Source: Haloarcula marina (lineage in GTDB: Archaea; Halobacteriota; Halobacteria; Halobacteriales; Haloarculaceae). From it: a stretch of DNA of 64,000 nt. Below the pieces are notes generated by a model, which saw only the letters and a program-made list of their open reading frames with translations, made no database searches and had not been told where the DNA came from. Made by a program: the position numbers and the translations under genes. The stretch lies in the NCBI RefSeq assembly GCF_024218775.1, contig NZ_CP100404.1:1550001-1614000 (forward strand), given 5' to 3'. This document shows, piece after piece, positions 16,179-25,220 of the stretch (position 1 is the stretch's first letter; each line of letters begins with the position of its first letter).

Positions 16179-16886
16179 TCAGAGGCCCACGGCGGCGACG
16201 ACGGCCCCGACTATCGTCTCCCAGACGGAGACGCCGAACAGCACGCTCACCGCGCCGTCGGCCGCGAAGAACAGGAACAGGGCGGCCCCGGCGAAGTGGG
16301 CCTTTCGAAGGTCGAAGGCGTGCGAGAAGCGGTAGAAGACGAGCGCGTTCGCGAGGCTCACCGGGATAATGGCGAGCATCTCGCCGGTCCAGATGGCCGT
16401 CGGGAACGCGGTGTACTGGGCGGCCAGTGAGATGGTGATGAGTTGGGTCTTATCGCCAAACTCGCCGAAGGCCATCAGCGCGAAGATGGGGAGAAAGCCG
16501 CCGAGTTTGTTCGGAACGCGCCACCCTACCAGTGGGACCTGCACGTCCAGTTCGCCGCCGTCGGTCAGGAGGTCGCGTGCGGGTTCGCGGTCGGGGGCGT
16601 CGGCCGCGGGAGCGGTGTGGACGAGGAGGTACGCAAAGAGGAGGAATAGCCCGGCGGTCAGGGCGTCCAGGTAGATACCCGGCAACAGCGAGGTGACTCG
16701 TTGGCCCAACCAGACCTCGACGGCGGTCCACCCGGCGAAGGCCGTGCCAGCGGCCGCGACGACCATGTACGGGTTGAAGCGCGTCGACAGACCGGCGATG
16801 ATGAACTGGACCTTCTCCCCGGGGAGCACCGCCAGTTGCGCACCGGCGGCGATGAAAACGACGGTCAGCCACGTCGCCTCGCTCAC
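16179..16886 (-). CDS. TMEM165/GDT1 (UPF0016) family manganese/calcium exporter
   Basis: Proteins of this family export Mn2+ or Ca2+ in exchange for protons. The 235-residue protein has six to seven membrane segments arranged as two related halves around a hydrophilic loop (about 78-110). The second half keeps the family motif ExGDK(T/S) as GEFGDKTQ. The first half has PGEKVQF, which retains Glu and Lys but not the GD spacing. The gene starts with GTG and overlaps the stop of the DtxR/MntR regulator by 4 bases. This pairing points to manganese export. Confidence 0.85.
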   Translation of the reverse strand: MSEATWLTVVFIAAGAQLAVLPGEKVQFIIAGLSTRFNPYMVVAAAGTAFAGWTAVEVWLGQRVTSLLPGIYLDALTAGLFLLFAYLLVHTAPAADAPDREPARDLLTDGGELDVQVPLVGWRVPNKLGGFLPIFALMAFGEFGDKTQLITISLAAQYTAFPTAIWTGEMLAIIPVSLANALVFYRFSHAFDLRKAHFAGAALFLFFAADGAVSVLFGVSVWETIVGAVVAAVGL

Positions 16887-17575
16887 ACCTCGCTCACCCC
16901 GTCGGCGATGGTGTCGTCCGCCCTCGTGACCTGAATCGCGCTGGCGATATGGTCCGGGAGCGAGACGGTTTCGCCGTCGCCGAGGCGAACGGTGACCATC
17001 CCGATGGGTGCGACTTCTTTCACGACGAGTGTCGTCCCGGGCGTGACGCCCGCCTCGTCGAGGTACGTGAGTTCCTCCGCGTTCCGGTCGCGAACTCGGG
17101 CGACTTCGAGACGCGCCCCTTCGCCGTGGTCCGAGAGCGACGACGCGGGGATTTCCTCTATCGGTTCGAGTTCGTCGTTGGGAATCGGGTCGCCGTGGGG
17201 GTCGACGGCGGGTTCGTCGAGCGCCGCGGCCACGCGGCGTTCGAACTCCTCGCTGATGTGGTGCTCTAAGATTTCGGCCTCCTCGTGGACCTCGGACCAG
17301 TCGTAGCCCAGTTGCTCGGTGAGAAACGTTTCCAGCAGGCGGTGGTGGCGAATGACCTCCAGCGCGACGGTTTCGCCCTCCGGCGTGAGCGTGACGCCCT
17401 TGTACTTCTCGCGCTCGACGAGGTCCCGGTCTTCGAGTTTCTCTATCATGCTCGTCGCCGTCGGCGGGGTCACCTCCAGCGTCTCGGCGATTGTCGACGT
17501 CGCGACCGGTGGCTCACCCTCCCGTTCGAGTCGGTAGATGGCCTTCAGGTAGTCCTCCATCGTCGCGCTCAGCAT
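16883..17575 (-). CDS. DtxR/MntR family metal-dependent regulator
   Basis: DtxR/MntR proteins bind DNA when loaded with Fe2+ or Mn2+. The 230-residue protein has the winged helix (about 6-65: MEDYLKAIYRLE, VTPPTATSMIEKLEDRDLVE). The metal-binding/dimerisation helices follow, with HHRLLETFL and EAEILEHHISEE as typical ligands. A C-terminal SH3-like FeoA domain occupies about 155-218. It is translationally coupled to a GDT1-type exporter, so Mn2+ is the likely effector. A palindrome 9-22 bases before its start suggests autoregulation of the pair. Confidence 0.9.
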   Translation of the reverse strand: MLSATMEDYLKAIYRLEREGEPPVATSTIAETLEVTPPTATSMIEKLEDRDLVEREKYKGVTLTPEGETVALEVIRHHRLLETFLTEQLGYDWSEVHEEAEILEHHISEEFERRVAAALDEPAVDPHGDPIPNDELEPIEEIPASSLSDHGEGARLEVARVRDRNAEELTYLDEAGVTPGTTLVVKEVAPIGMVTVRLGDGETVSLPDHIASAIQVTRADDTIADGVSEV

Positions 17576-17583
17576 GCGGTAAA

Positions 17584-17597
17584 TTAGACGAGTCTAA
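17584..17597. promoter_or_regulatory. MntR/DtxR-type operator palindrome
   Basis: TTAGAC-GA-GTCTAA is a perfect 6-2-6 inverted repeat just upstream of the regulator's ATG (17575). On the minus strand it follows the TATA-like CTTTTAG, so it covers the likely transcription start. Its TTAG...CTAA form matches the style of DtxR-family operators, although the exact haloarchaeal MntR consensus is not something I can confirm here. Confidence 0.7.
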
Positions 17598-17652
17598 ACT
17601 AAAAGTGTGGCGGAAGAAAGCAAATCGTTCGTCAGGTCCGTGGGACGTTCTG

Positions 17653-17805
17653 TCAGTCTTCGTCGGCGGTGTACGTCTCGCGCCGCGACCGGGTGAGTAA
17701 CCAGAGGAAGAAGTAGCCGATAGCGCCGAGGACGAAGAGCGTCGCCGGGATGAGGAACGGGCCGAACGTCTCGATGAGCAGGTCCAGTCCCGGCACAACG
17801 AACAT
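17653..17805 (-). CDS. small single-pass membrane protein
   Basis: A 50-residue protein starting MFVVPGLDLL with one long hydrophobic helix (about 17-37), a basic stop-transfer (TRSRRE) and an acidic end (YTADED). Family not recognised; such short membrane proteins are common in haloarchaea. It sits between mntR and the divergent YdjM-like gene. The frame extends further upstream, but that part looks non-coding. Confidence 0.65.
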   Translation of the reverse strand: MFVVPGLDLLIETFGPFLIPATLFVLGAIGYFFLWLLTRSRRETYTADED

Positions 17806-17889
17806 ACCTTTCGTTTGGAAGCCCGACACATAAACCGCAAGGAAACGGTAGCCGTCAGGCACAAGGGTCGGGTCCACCAACGGACGGGC

Positions 17890-18387
17890 ATGTATCGGCC
17901 GGGACATTACGGGGCGGCGCTCCTCGTCTACGCGCCGTTGGGGGCCGCGTTCGTGACGCTCGATTCGTTCGGCCTCGCCGTCGCGGGCGGGGCGCTGTCG
18001 CTCGTCCTCGCGCCCGTTCCCGACTACGACCAGCGAGTACCGCTGGTCACTCACCGCGGCGTGACTCACACGCTGTTGTTCGCTCTCGCGGTGGGTCTCG
18101 TACTCGGGACTGCGGGGTGGCTACTCGGTTCGACGGGCGGCGTCGCTCCGTGGCGCCCGGCCGCCTTCGGGTTCCTCGTCGGGACGACGGCCATCGTCTC
18201 ACATCTGCTCGCCGACGTGATTACGCCCGCGGGAATCGCGCCGCTGTGGCCGCTTTCCGGAAAGAAGTACACGCTCTCGCTCACCCGTGCCGACAACGTC
18301 GTGGCGAACTACGCCATGCTGGCGCTCGGCGTGTTCGCCGCCGCCGTCGTCGTCGCCCTCGCTCGACCGTCGCTGGTCGCCGCTTAG
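17890..18387 (+). CDS. YdjM-like membrane-bound metal-dependent hydrolase
   Basis: A 165-residue protein with four membrane segments and the family's histidine/aspartate pattern: APVPDYDQRVPLVTHRGVTHT near residues 40-58, then HLLADVITPAGI. These acidic and His residues are thought to bind metal in the YdjM (DUF457) family, whose substrates remain poorly known. The ATG at 17890 (MYRPGHYG) fits the family start. It ends convergent with DUF5789, with 4 bases of overlap. Confidence 0.82.
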   Translation: MYRPGHYGAALLVYAPLGAAFVTLDSFGLAVAGGALSLVLAPVPDYDQRVPLVTHRGVTHTLLFALAVGLVLGTAGWLLGSTGGVAPWRPAAFGFLVGTTAIVSHLLADVITPAGIAPLWPLSGKKYTLSLTRADNVVANYAMLALGVFAAAVVVALARPSLVAA

Positions 18388-18632
18388 ATGAGGTCCTGGC
18401 TCTCCAGCGACTCCATCACGTCGTCGACGAAGGCGTCGACGCTCTCGTACGGGAACTCGCCGTTGAGTTTGGTGTTGAGTTCCATCGCGGTCATCGAGAA
18501 GTCGCCCGACTCGAACTTCGTGGACGGACCGCTCGGCAGCGCCGGAACGAGGTCCATCGGGCTGGAGATGGGATAGTCTGCGTCTTCGAACGCTGCGACG
18601 AACTGTTCGCGAAGGTCCGCTTTGTCGACCAT
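18384..18632 (-). CDS. DUF5789-like small haloarchaeal protein
   Basis: An 82-residue soluble acidic protein. The conserved middle (YPISSPMDLVPALPSGPSTKF) and helical C-terminal part (ELNTKLNGEFPYESVDAFVD) are what I associate with haloarchaeal DUF5789. Function unknown. An ATG at 18632 is chosen over in-frame codons further upstream that overlap an AT-rich promoter (TTTGATAAACTATT). Confidence 0.78.
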   Translation of the reverse strand: MVDKADLREQFVAAFEDADYPISSPMDLVPALPSGPSTKFESGDFSMTAMELNTKLNGEFPYESVDAFVDDVMESLESQDLI

Positions 18633-18752
18633 AAGTCGTCTCACCATTGCGGGAGCCGTTTGATAAACTATTCGAACTCGATACACTTCTCCGTTGTTTG
18701 GAGTTTATTCGTCGGAACCAACGTTCTTGAGCGTCGAACCCCTCCCCTCGCC

Positions 18753-20084
18753 ATGGACTATTCGACGCGCCGACAGTTCCTCCGCGCTGGCGGCGTCGCG
18801 CTCGCCGCGCTCGCCGGTTGTTCGGGCACGGACTCTTCCCCCGGGCAACAGACGGACGGGACCCCGGGCCAGCAGACGGCCTCGCCCACCGGCGACCCCA
18901 CCCTCGAAACGCTCGAACTCGGGAGCCAACTCGTCGCCGACGGATTCACCGCCCCCGTCGACGTGGTCCCGTCCTCGGGCCGGTACTTCGTCGTCGACCA
19001 ACCCGGGCGCGTGTACGCCGTCGACGCCGAGAGCGGCGAGACGACCACGGCGGCGGACCTCACCGACCGCGTCGTCGACGTGGGCGGCTACGACGAGCGC
19101 GGCCTTCTGGGAATGGCCGTTCATCCGTCATCTGACGACGGACGGGCGTTCCTCCGGTACAGCGCACCGCGGCGCGACGGCACCCCCGACAACTACTCGC
19201 ACACGTTCGTCCTCTCGGAGTTCTCGCTCTCCGGTGGTACCATCGACCCCGACAGCGAGCGCACCCTCTTGGAGATACCCGAACCGCAGCCGAACCACAA
19301 CGCCGGGGCCGTCGGGTTCGGGCCGGACGGCTACCTCTACGTCGCGGTCGGCGACGGCGGCGGCGCGAACGACCAAGGCCGGGGCCACGTGGCCGACTGG
19401 TACGACGCCGTCGACGGCGGCAACGGACAGGACGTGACAGAGAACCTCCTGGGGAGCATCCTCCGTCTCGACGTGGACCGGACCGGCGAGGATAGGCCGT
19501 ACGGGATACCCGCAGACAATCCGCTGGTCGGGAAATCCGGTCTGGACGAACAGTTCGCGTGGGGATTTCGCAACCCGTGGCGGTTCTCCTTCGGTCCCGA
19601 CGGCCGTTTCTTCGTCGCCGACGTGGGCCAGTTCCGGTGGGAGGAGGTCAGCATCGTCGAATCGGGCGGGAACTACGGGTGGAACGTCCGCGAGGGCGCG
19701 AACTGCTTCCGGGTCGACGACTGCCCGACCGAGACCTCCGACGGAACGACGCTGACCGACCCTATCGTCCAGTACCCGCACGACGGCGGTGCGGTGTCGG
19801 GCATCTCGGTTATCGGCGGGTATCTGTACGCTGGCGAGGCGATTCCGACGCTCCGGGACCGCTACGTCTTCGCGGACTGGCAGGCGGGCGGCGACCTGTT
19901 CGTGGCGACGGACACCGGCGGCGAACGGTGGTCGGTGACGACGGTGCCCGTGGTCAGCGACGGGTTCGGTTCGAACGTCCTCTCCTTCGGCCGCACGTCG
20001 TCGGGCGAACTCCTCGTCTGTACGACGAACAGGCAGGGAATCGGCGGGTCGAGCGGCGCGGTCCACCGTCTGCGGACCGCCTGA
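18753..20084 (+). CDS. PQQ-type sugar dehydrogenase (GSDH/sorbosone dehydrogenase family), Tat lipoprotein
   Basis: Soluble quinoprotein sugar dehydrogenases oxidise aldoses outside the membrane. The 443-residue protein has a Tat signal (STRRQFLRAGG), lipobox ending in Cys at about 23 (LAALAGC) and a Thr/Gln-rich linker. A six-bladed beta-propeller follows with family motifs RGLLGMAVHP, GPDGYLYVAVGDGG, FAWGFRNPWRFSFGPDG and NYGWNVREG. PQQ synthesis genes are not in the window, and some members bind no PQQ, so activity is uncertain. Monocistronic. Confidence 0.9.
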   Translation: MDYSTRRQFLRAGGVALAALAGCSGTDSSPGQQTDGTPGQQTASPTGDPTLETLELGSQLVADGFTAPVDVVPSSGRYFVVDQPGRVYAVDAESGETTTAADLTDRVVDVGGYDERGLLGMAVHPSSDDGRAFLRYSAPRRDGTPDNYSHTFVLSEFSLSGGTIDPDSERTLLEIPEPQPNHNAGAVGFGPDGYLYVAVGDGGGANDQGRGHVADWYDAVDGGNGQDVTENLLGSILRLDVDRTGEDRPYGIPADNPLVGKSGLDEQFAWGFRNPWRFSFGPDGRFFVADVGQFRWEEVSIVESGGNYGWNVREGANCFRVDDCPTETSDGTTLTDPIVQYPHDGGAVSGISVIGGYLYAGEAIPTLRDRYVFADWQAGGDLFVATDTGGERWSVTTVPVVSDGFGSNVLSFGRTSSGELLVCTTNRQGIGGSSGAVHRLRTA

Positions 20085-20111
20085 GTGCCGCGAAATCGCG
20101 TTCCGAGAAGT

Positions 20112-20705
20112 TCAGTCGTCTGCGGCCACGGCGGCCTCGCCGTGGCTCACTTCGTCGCCCAGTACGGTCATGAACTCTGCCAGCCACTCGGGGTGGTCGG
20201 GCCACGCCTGCCCGGTGACGAGGTTTCGGTCGCGGACGACGCCGTCGACCCACGAACACCCGGCGGCCTCGCACTCGGGGCGGCAGGCCGGGTAGGCGGT
20301 CATCTCGTAGCCGTCCAGCACACCCGCGGCGGCGAGAATCTGCGGGCCGTGACACACCGCCGCGACGGGTTTGTCGGCGTCGAAGAAATGCCGTACCGCG
20401 TCCAATACCTCATCGTGGGTCCGCAGATACTCCGGCGCGCGGCCGCCGGGGACGACGAGGGCGTCGTAGTCGCTCGGGTCCACGTCCGCCATCGTGGCGT
20501 TCAGTTCGAAGTTGTGCCCGCGAGTCTCCATGTACGTCTGGTCGCCGCGGAAGTCGTGAATCGCCGTCTTGATTGTGTCGCCCGCTTCCTTCTCGGGGCA
20601 GACGGCGTGGACGTCGTGGCCGACGCTCTGGAGCGTCTGGAACGGGACCATTATCTCGTAGTCTTCGCCGAAGTCGCCGACTATCATCAGGATGGTTTTG
20701 CTCAT
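20112..20705 (-). CDS. DJ-1/PfpI family protein
   Basis: The 197-residue protein has the class I glutamine amidotransferase-like fold. Glu14 (FGEDYE) and the nucleophile elbow AAVCHGPQ with Cys118-His119 form the DJ-1/PfpI catalytic site. [15 protein letters not shown] is the other family signature. PfpI proteins have been described as proteases or protein/nucleotide deglycases, and the exact role is debated. ATG at 20705 is preferred over an upstream in-frame GTG at 20714. Confidence 0.9.
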   Translation of the reverse strand: MSKTILMIVGDFGEDYEIMVPFQTLQSVGHDVHAVCPEKEAGDTIKTAIHDFRGDQTYMETRGHNFELNATMADVDPSDYDALVVPGGRAPEYLRTHDEVLDAVRHFFDADKPVAAVCHGPQILAAAGVLDGYEMTAYPACRPECEAAGCSWVDGVVRDRNLVTGQAWPDHPEWLAEFMTVLGDEVSHGEAAVAADD

Positions 20706-20769
20706 CGGTATCACCGCGCGAACGTACGTCCGGAGTCACGATAAAACTCTAGTCGAGACAACACGACCA

Positions 20770-21558
20770 TCAGCGACCTTCGAAGACGCTGTCCACGTCG
20801 GCCAGCGAGTCCAGGACGTGGTCGGGCGTCACGTCGCTTCGCTCGATGGCCCGGTCGTCGCTGACGCCGGTTCGGACGAGCGCCGTCTCCATGCCCGTCC
20901 GCTCGCCCATCGCGATGTCCGTGTCCAGTCGGTCCCCGACGACGAGGCACTCCTCGGGGCGACAGTCGAGACGGTCCAGCGCGGCGGCGACGGCGACCTC
21001 GGACGGTTTTCCGAGAACGAGGTCTGGTTCGCGTTCGACCACGCCAGCGATGGCGCGGATGATGGCCCCGGACCCCGGCGTCGGGTTGCCGTCCGCGTCC
21101 GGGAACGTCCGGTCCGGGTCCGTCCCCAGAAAGGCGGTGTCGTCGTCCAGCGCCCGGAGCGAATCCACCATGTCTCGGTAGTGGAACTCGTCGGTCCACG
21201 AGGCGAGGAGGGCGTCGGCGTCCCGGGGGTCGGTGACCAGTTCGGCCCGCGTCGCTCCCACGCGAGTCCGAATCGAGTCGGACCCGACGACGAAGACGCC
21301 GTCGCCCGCGTGGTGGTCGTCGACGTACTCCCGCGTGACGACGGCCGAGGAACACGCCTCACCGGGCCGCGCGTCCACGCCCAGCGATTGGAGGCGGTCG
21401 ACGTACTCCGCGCCGTCGTGCAGCGGGTTGTTCGAGAAGAAGCACAGCGAGAGGCCGCGGTCGCGGAGTCGGTCGACGGCGTCGGCCGCGCCGGGTAGCG
21501 GCCGGTCGCCGTGGTAGACGGTCCCGTCGAGGTCCAGAATCACGCCCCGGAGTGTCAT
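20770..21558 (-). CDS. HAD-superfamily phosphatase (NagD/p-nitrophenylphosphatase group)
   Basis: A 262-residue HAD hydrolase. Motif I is DLDGT (Asp9, Asp11), motif II is FFSNN, motif III uses the lysine of LGKPS, and motif IV is VVGDRLDTDI. A large C2-type cap sits between motifs II and III, which is typical of NagD/AraL phosphatases acting on small phosphorylated metabolites. Substrate unknown. The gene is followed by the hybrid kinase region and is not obviously in an operon. Confidence 0.9.
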   Translation of the reverse strand: MTLRGVILDLDGTVYHGDRPLPGAADAVDRLRDRGLSLCFFSNNPLHDGAEYVDRLQSLGVDARPGEACSSAVVTREYVDDHHAGDGVFVVGSDSIRTRVGATRAELVTDPRDADALLASWTDEFHYRDMVDSLRALDDDTAFLGTDPDRTFPDADGNPTPGSGAIIRAIAGVVEREPDLVLGKPSEVAVAAALDRLDCRPEECLVVGDRLDTDIAMGERTGMETALVRTGVSDDRAIERSDVTPDHVLDSLADVDSVFEGR

Positions 21559-21594
21559 CGTCGCCGCTAGGGGGGCCGCCCTGAAAAACTCGTC

Positions 21595-22968
21595 TCAGTC
21601 GAGGATTTCGACGCCGGTTATCTCGAAGCGCGCGCCGCCGGACTCGCTCTCGGTGTGCGTCACCGTCCAGCCGTGGGCTTGGGCCACCTGCATCACGATG
21701 GCGAGGCCGATGCCGGTGCCGTCGCGACTCGTGGAGTGACCCATCTGGAAGACGCCCGCGTCCTCGTCGATGCCGCTCCCGTCGTCGGCGACGTAGAACC
21801 CGTCGGCCAACCGCCCGACGGTCACCGTCACTCGCTCGTCGTTGTGTTCGACGGCGTTGCGAAAGAGGTTCGCGAAGACGTCCTGTGCGCGGTTGGGGTC
21901 GGCGCGAATCGCCGCGTCCGTCGCCACCGAAAGCGCTGCGTCGTCCGTCTCGACCCACGCCCAGGCTTCGGTCGCAATCGCGTCGAGGCCGACTTCCTCG
22001 GGGTCGTCGACCGTCTGGCCGTCGCGGGCCAACTTCAGCACGTCTTCGATTATCTCGCCCATCCGGTCGAGCGAGCGGTCCACCTTCGAGAGCAGTTCTG
22101 CATCCTCGTCGTCGTCGGGCCATTCGAGCAGTTCGATGGCGCTCTCGGCCACGTTGAGTGGGTTCCGCAGGTCGTGACTGACGACGCCCGCGAACTGCTC
22201 TAAGCGCTCGTTCTGCCGTTCGAGTTCCCGCTGGCGCTGGATCTGGTCGGTCACGTCCCGTGAGACGAGTTGGACCGTGTTGCGCTGTCGGTGACTTTCG
22301 ACGGGGATACACTGGGTGTGGTAGTGACGCCCGTCGACCGCTTCCTCGATGACCTCCGCCTCGCCCGTGTCGATAGCGCGGCGGACGGCGGCGACCCGAC
22401 GGCGGGCCGCTTCGGTGTCCATCACGTCGGTGAGCCGCTCACCTTCGAGTTCGGCGGCCTCGGTCCCGAGTCGGTCGGCAATCGCGGAGTTGGCAGACAG
22501 CAACACGCCGCCGTCTGTCACCTGCGCGATACCGTCGGGTGAGTTCGCGACCAGCGACTCGAACTTCTTTCGGGTCCGGTCCTGTTCGACGACGCTCTGG
22601 ATGCGGTTCGCGAGGCGACCGTACTGCTTGTCCTCGACGACTTCGAGTTTCAGCAGATAGTCCGCGACGCCGACGGCGATGGCTTTGCTCGCCGTCTCCT
22701 CGTCGCCGCGACCGGTCAAGAGGATGAACGGAAGCGTCGGGTCGTCCTCGCGTATCGTCCGCAGTAGCTCCAGTCCGTTCATCTCGGGCATCTCGTAGTC
22801 GCTGACCACGCAGTCGAAGTCTTCCTCGGCCAGTTTGTCGAGCGCACCCTGGCCGCTGTGGACCGCGACCGAATCGATGTCGTGTTCCTCCGTCAACGTC
22901 TCGGCGGTCATCTGCGCGAAGAACTCGCTGTCGTCGACGACGAGTGCCCTGATTTTTCCTTTGACCAT
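21595..22968 (-). CDS. hybrid sensor: receiver-PAS-histidine kinase
   Basis: A 457-residue soluble two-component protein. The N-terminal receiver domain (1-120) has Asp12/Asp13, phosphoacceptor Asp57 (VVSDYEMPEMNG), Thr85 and Lys107. A PAS domain lies at about 135-245. HisKA has His265 in SHDLRNPLN, and the HATPase has FRNAVEHN, DDGSGI and GTGIGLAIV. No membrane helix is present. Receiver-first kinases relay input from another kinase in haloarchaea. Part of its HATPase region resembles the broken gene at 57208-57740. Confidence 0.93.
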   Translation of the reverse strand: MVKGKIRALVVDDSEFFAQMTAETLTEEHDIDSVAVHSGQGALDKLAEEDFDCVVSDYEMPEMNGLELLRTIREDDPTLPFILLTGRGDEETASKAIAVGVADYLLKLEVVEDKQYGRLANRIQSVVEQDRTRKKFESLVANSPDGIAQVTDGGVLLSANSAIADRLGTEAAELEGERLTDVMDTEAARRRVAAVRRAIDTGEAEVIEEAVDGRHYHTQCIPVESHRQRNTVQLVSRDVTDQIQRQRELERQNERLEQFAGVVSHDLRNPLNVAESAIELLEWPDDDEDAELLSKVDRSLDRMGEIIEDVLKLARDGQTVDDPEEVGLDAIATEAWAWVETDDAALSVATDAAIRADPNRAQDVFANLFRNAVEHNDERVTVTVGRLADGFYVADDGSGIDEDAGVFQMGHSTSRDGTGIGLAIVMQVAQAHGWTVTHTESESGGARFEITGVEILD

Positions 22969-23045
22969 CGTGGCTCTATCCGTACTGAGTGACAGTTAGA
23001 TACTGCCGCACTTATAACTAAAGGCAACGGCCGTGACCCCTCGAA

Positions 23046-24446
23046 TTACGCTCGGAACCGACGTTCCCAGCGCGGCCCGGCGCGCCTCGCCAGTCTCCAT
23101 CCGACTACCCCGGCCGCCGACGCGAGGACGACGGACGCGACGACGACAGCGGTCGGCGAGACGGAGACGACGAGGGCCGCGACGAGCAACGGGAGCGCCA
23201 CCGCGGCGAGCGCCGCGCCGAAGACGGCGAACAGCGCGGTGTCGAAGAGCAGTTCGTTCGGCGAGAGGCCGGTGAGATACGCCGCGACCCCGAACACGTA
23301 GACGACGACGCCCGGAACGACCAGCAGGCCGACGAGCAACCGGTCGACGGGATACCACAGCGCCGCGACGGCGAGGTACCCCGCGGCCGTCGCGAGCGAG
23401 AGGACGAGATACGCCCGGAGCGTCCCCCGGAACACCGCGCGATAGGACACCGGAAACCGGAGGAACTCCCGCGGCGCGTCGAACTGCGTCACCCAACTGT
23501 ACGTCGTGAACGCGCCGAGACCGAGTAACGTCCCGAAGGCGATTCCCTGATGGGGCCGACTTCCCGTTCCGGCCGTCACTCGCCCCAGCAAGAGCGCCGT
23601 CACCGCGAACAGGACGCCCATCGAGAAGACGACCTTTCCGACCGACCCCGACGAGCGAGCGACGGCGAGGAGCGAGCGCCGTGTCAGCGGGTCCGAGACA
23701 CCCGTGAACAGGCCGTCGGTCGCTCGACGGCGACCCGAGGAGCCGTCGTCGACGGGTTCGAACAGCGCGACGCCGACGGCGGCCAGTATCGCCGTCGGAA
23801 CGACGCCGCGAGCGAGGCTTCCGATGCTCGGGTCCGCGTAGAGCGCGTACGGGGTGTACGCGACCGGGTCGAGGAAGCCGCCGACCACGGTGACGGTTCC
23901 GACCGCCAGCGCGGCGAGGAGCGCGAGGCGGTTCCGGGTGGACAGCGCGACAAGCGAGAGGCTGAGCGACGCGCCGAACGCGAACGCGAGGACGACGGCG
24001 ACCCACAGGCGCGCGACGGTCGCGAGACCGACCCCCGCGCTCACCGCCACCGCGCCGTAGCCGACGACGACGGGCGTGAGGACGAACCCGGTGTAGTAGC
24101 ACACGTCTTTCACGAGGAACGTGGCGAGCAACCGCCGCCACGACAGCGGGAGCGTCCGCGCCGAGAACACCAACAGCGTCACGTTCCCGAGCACGTCACG
24201 AAGCGCGTCACGACCGACCAGTCCGATAGTGCCCACTTGGAGGCCGAAGAAGCCGACGAGCGCGACGAGGCCGCCCGCGACCGTCGCCAGTCCCATGTCC
24301 GTGAACGCGAGCAACCACGCGCCAGCGCCGCTGACCGCGGCGACGGCGAGCGGGAACGCCGCGAACCGTCGCCCGCCGAACAGGTGGCTGTGCAGTCGCC
24401 ACTCCTCGCGCATCAGCCAGCGGAACAGCGTCGCGGTGCCGGTCAC
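23046..24446 (-). CDS. ABC-2 type transporter permease
   Basis: A 466-residue polytopic protein with about 12 hydrophobic segments and no nucleotide-binding motif. It starts at a GTG (24446) and overlaps the ATPase gene by 4 bases (GTGA), so both are made as one unit. The N-terminus (FRWLMREEWRLHSHLF) is a cytoplasmic amphipathic segment as seen in ABC-2 exporters. A likely efflux permease; the substrate cannot be read from sequence. Confidence 0.8.
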   Translation of the reverse strand: MTGTATLFRWLMREEWRLHSHLFGGRRFAAFPLAVAAVSGAGAWLLAFTDMGLATVAGGLVALVGFFGLQVGTIGLVGRDALRDVLGNVTLLVFSARTLPLSWRRLLATFLVKDVCYYTGFVLTPVVVGYGAVAVSAGVGLATVARLWVAVVLAFAFGASLSLSLVALSTRNRLALLAALAVGTVTVVGGFLDPVAYTPYALYADPSIGSLARGVVPTAILAAVGVALFEPVDDGSSGRRRATDGLFTGVSDPLTRRSLLAVARSSGSVGKVVFSMGVLFAVTALLLGRVTAGTGSRPHQGIAFGTLLGLGAFTTYSWVTQFDAPREFLRFPVSYRAVFRGTLRAYLVLSLATAAGYLAVAALWYPVDRLLVGLLVVPGVVVYVFGVAAYLTGLSPNELLFDTALFAVFGAALAAVALPLLVAALVVSVSPTAVVVASVVLASAAGVVGWRLARRAGPRWERRFRA

Positions 24447-25168
24447 GCCCGCACCTCCGCGGCGTCGCCGCCCACCTCCGCGATGAAGTAGTCGAGCAGT
24501 TCGTCTTCGGTCATCTCCCGCGGGTCGCACTCGGCGACGAGTCGCCCGTCGTCGACGATACCGACGTGCGTGCACAGTTCGGCGGCCACGTCGACGTAGT
24601 GCGTGGAGAGAAACAGCGTGTTGCCCCGGTCGCAGTAGTCCGCCAACTGTCGTTTGACCTGTTCCTGCATGATGGGGTCCAGATTGACCAGCGGTTCGTC
24701 GATGAACACGAGATCCGGGTCGTGGAGGAACGCCGCCGCGAGCATCACGCGCTGTCGCTCGCCCTCCGAGAGGCCCGTCGAGAGGGCGTCGAGGACGGAA
24801 GCACAGTCGAGGCGGTCGGCCCACGCCTCGATGCGGCCGTCGATGTCGTCCACTTCGCGGACCTCGCCGACGAACGTCAGGTACTCCCGGGGGGTGAGAA
24901 AACTCGGCGGGTCCTCGCGCTCGGGGAGAATGCCGATGGCCCGTCTGACACCCATCGGGTCCGCCACCGGGTCGTGGCCGACGACGCGGGCCTCGCCGCT
25001 CGTGGGTTCGCGCTGGCCGGTCAGAAGTTCGATAGTGGTGGTCTTCCCGGAGCCGTTCGGTCCGAGCAACCCGAACAGCGACCCTTCGTCGACGGACAGT
25101 GAGAGGCCGTCCAGCGCCGTCACGTCGCCGAACCGCCGGGTGAGGTCCGTCGTCTCGATGGCAACCAT
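24443..25168 (-). CDS. ABC transporter ATP-binding protein
   Basis: The 241-residue ATPase has Walker A (GPNGSGKTTT), the signature LSEGERQRVM, Walker B (LVFIDEPLVNLDP) and the switch His (LSTHY). It resembles the CcmA/NatA-type exporters. The ATG at 25168 (MVAIETTDLTRRFG) is the natural start. It drives the permease encoded downstream with a 4-base overlap. It is distinct in sequence from the second ABC ATPase at 32762-33664. Confidence 0.93.
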   Translation of the reverse strand: MVAIETTDLTRRFGDVTALDGLSLSVDEGSLFGLLGPNGSGKTTTIELLTGQREPTSGEARVVGHDPVADPMGVRRAIGILPEREDPPSFLTPREYLTFVGEVREVDDIDGRIEAWADRLDCASVLDALSTGLSEGERQRVMLAAAFLHDPDLVFIDEPLVNLDPIMQEQVKRQLADYCDRGNTLFLSTHYVDVAAELCTHVGIVDDGRLVAECDPREMTEDELLDYFIAEVGGDAAEVRA

Positions 25169-25220
25169 GTCGACCGAATACTGTGTGTGCGCTCCCTTGG
25201 CTGTTTGGACCGTCGCTGGC

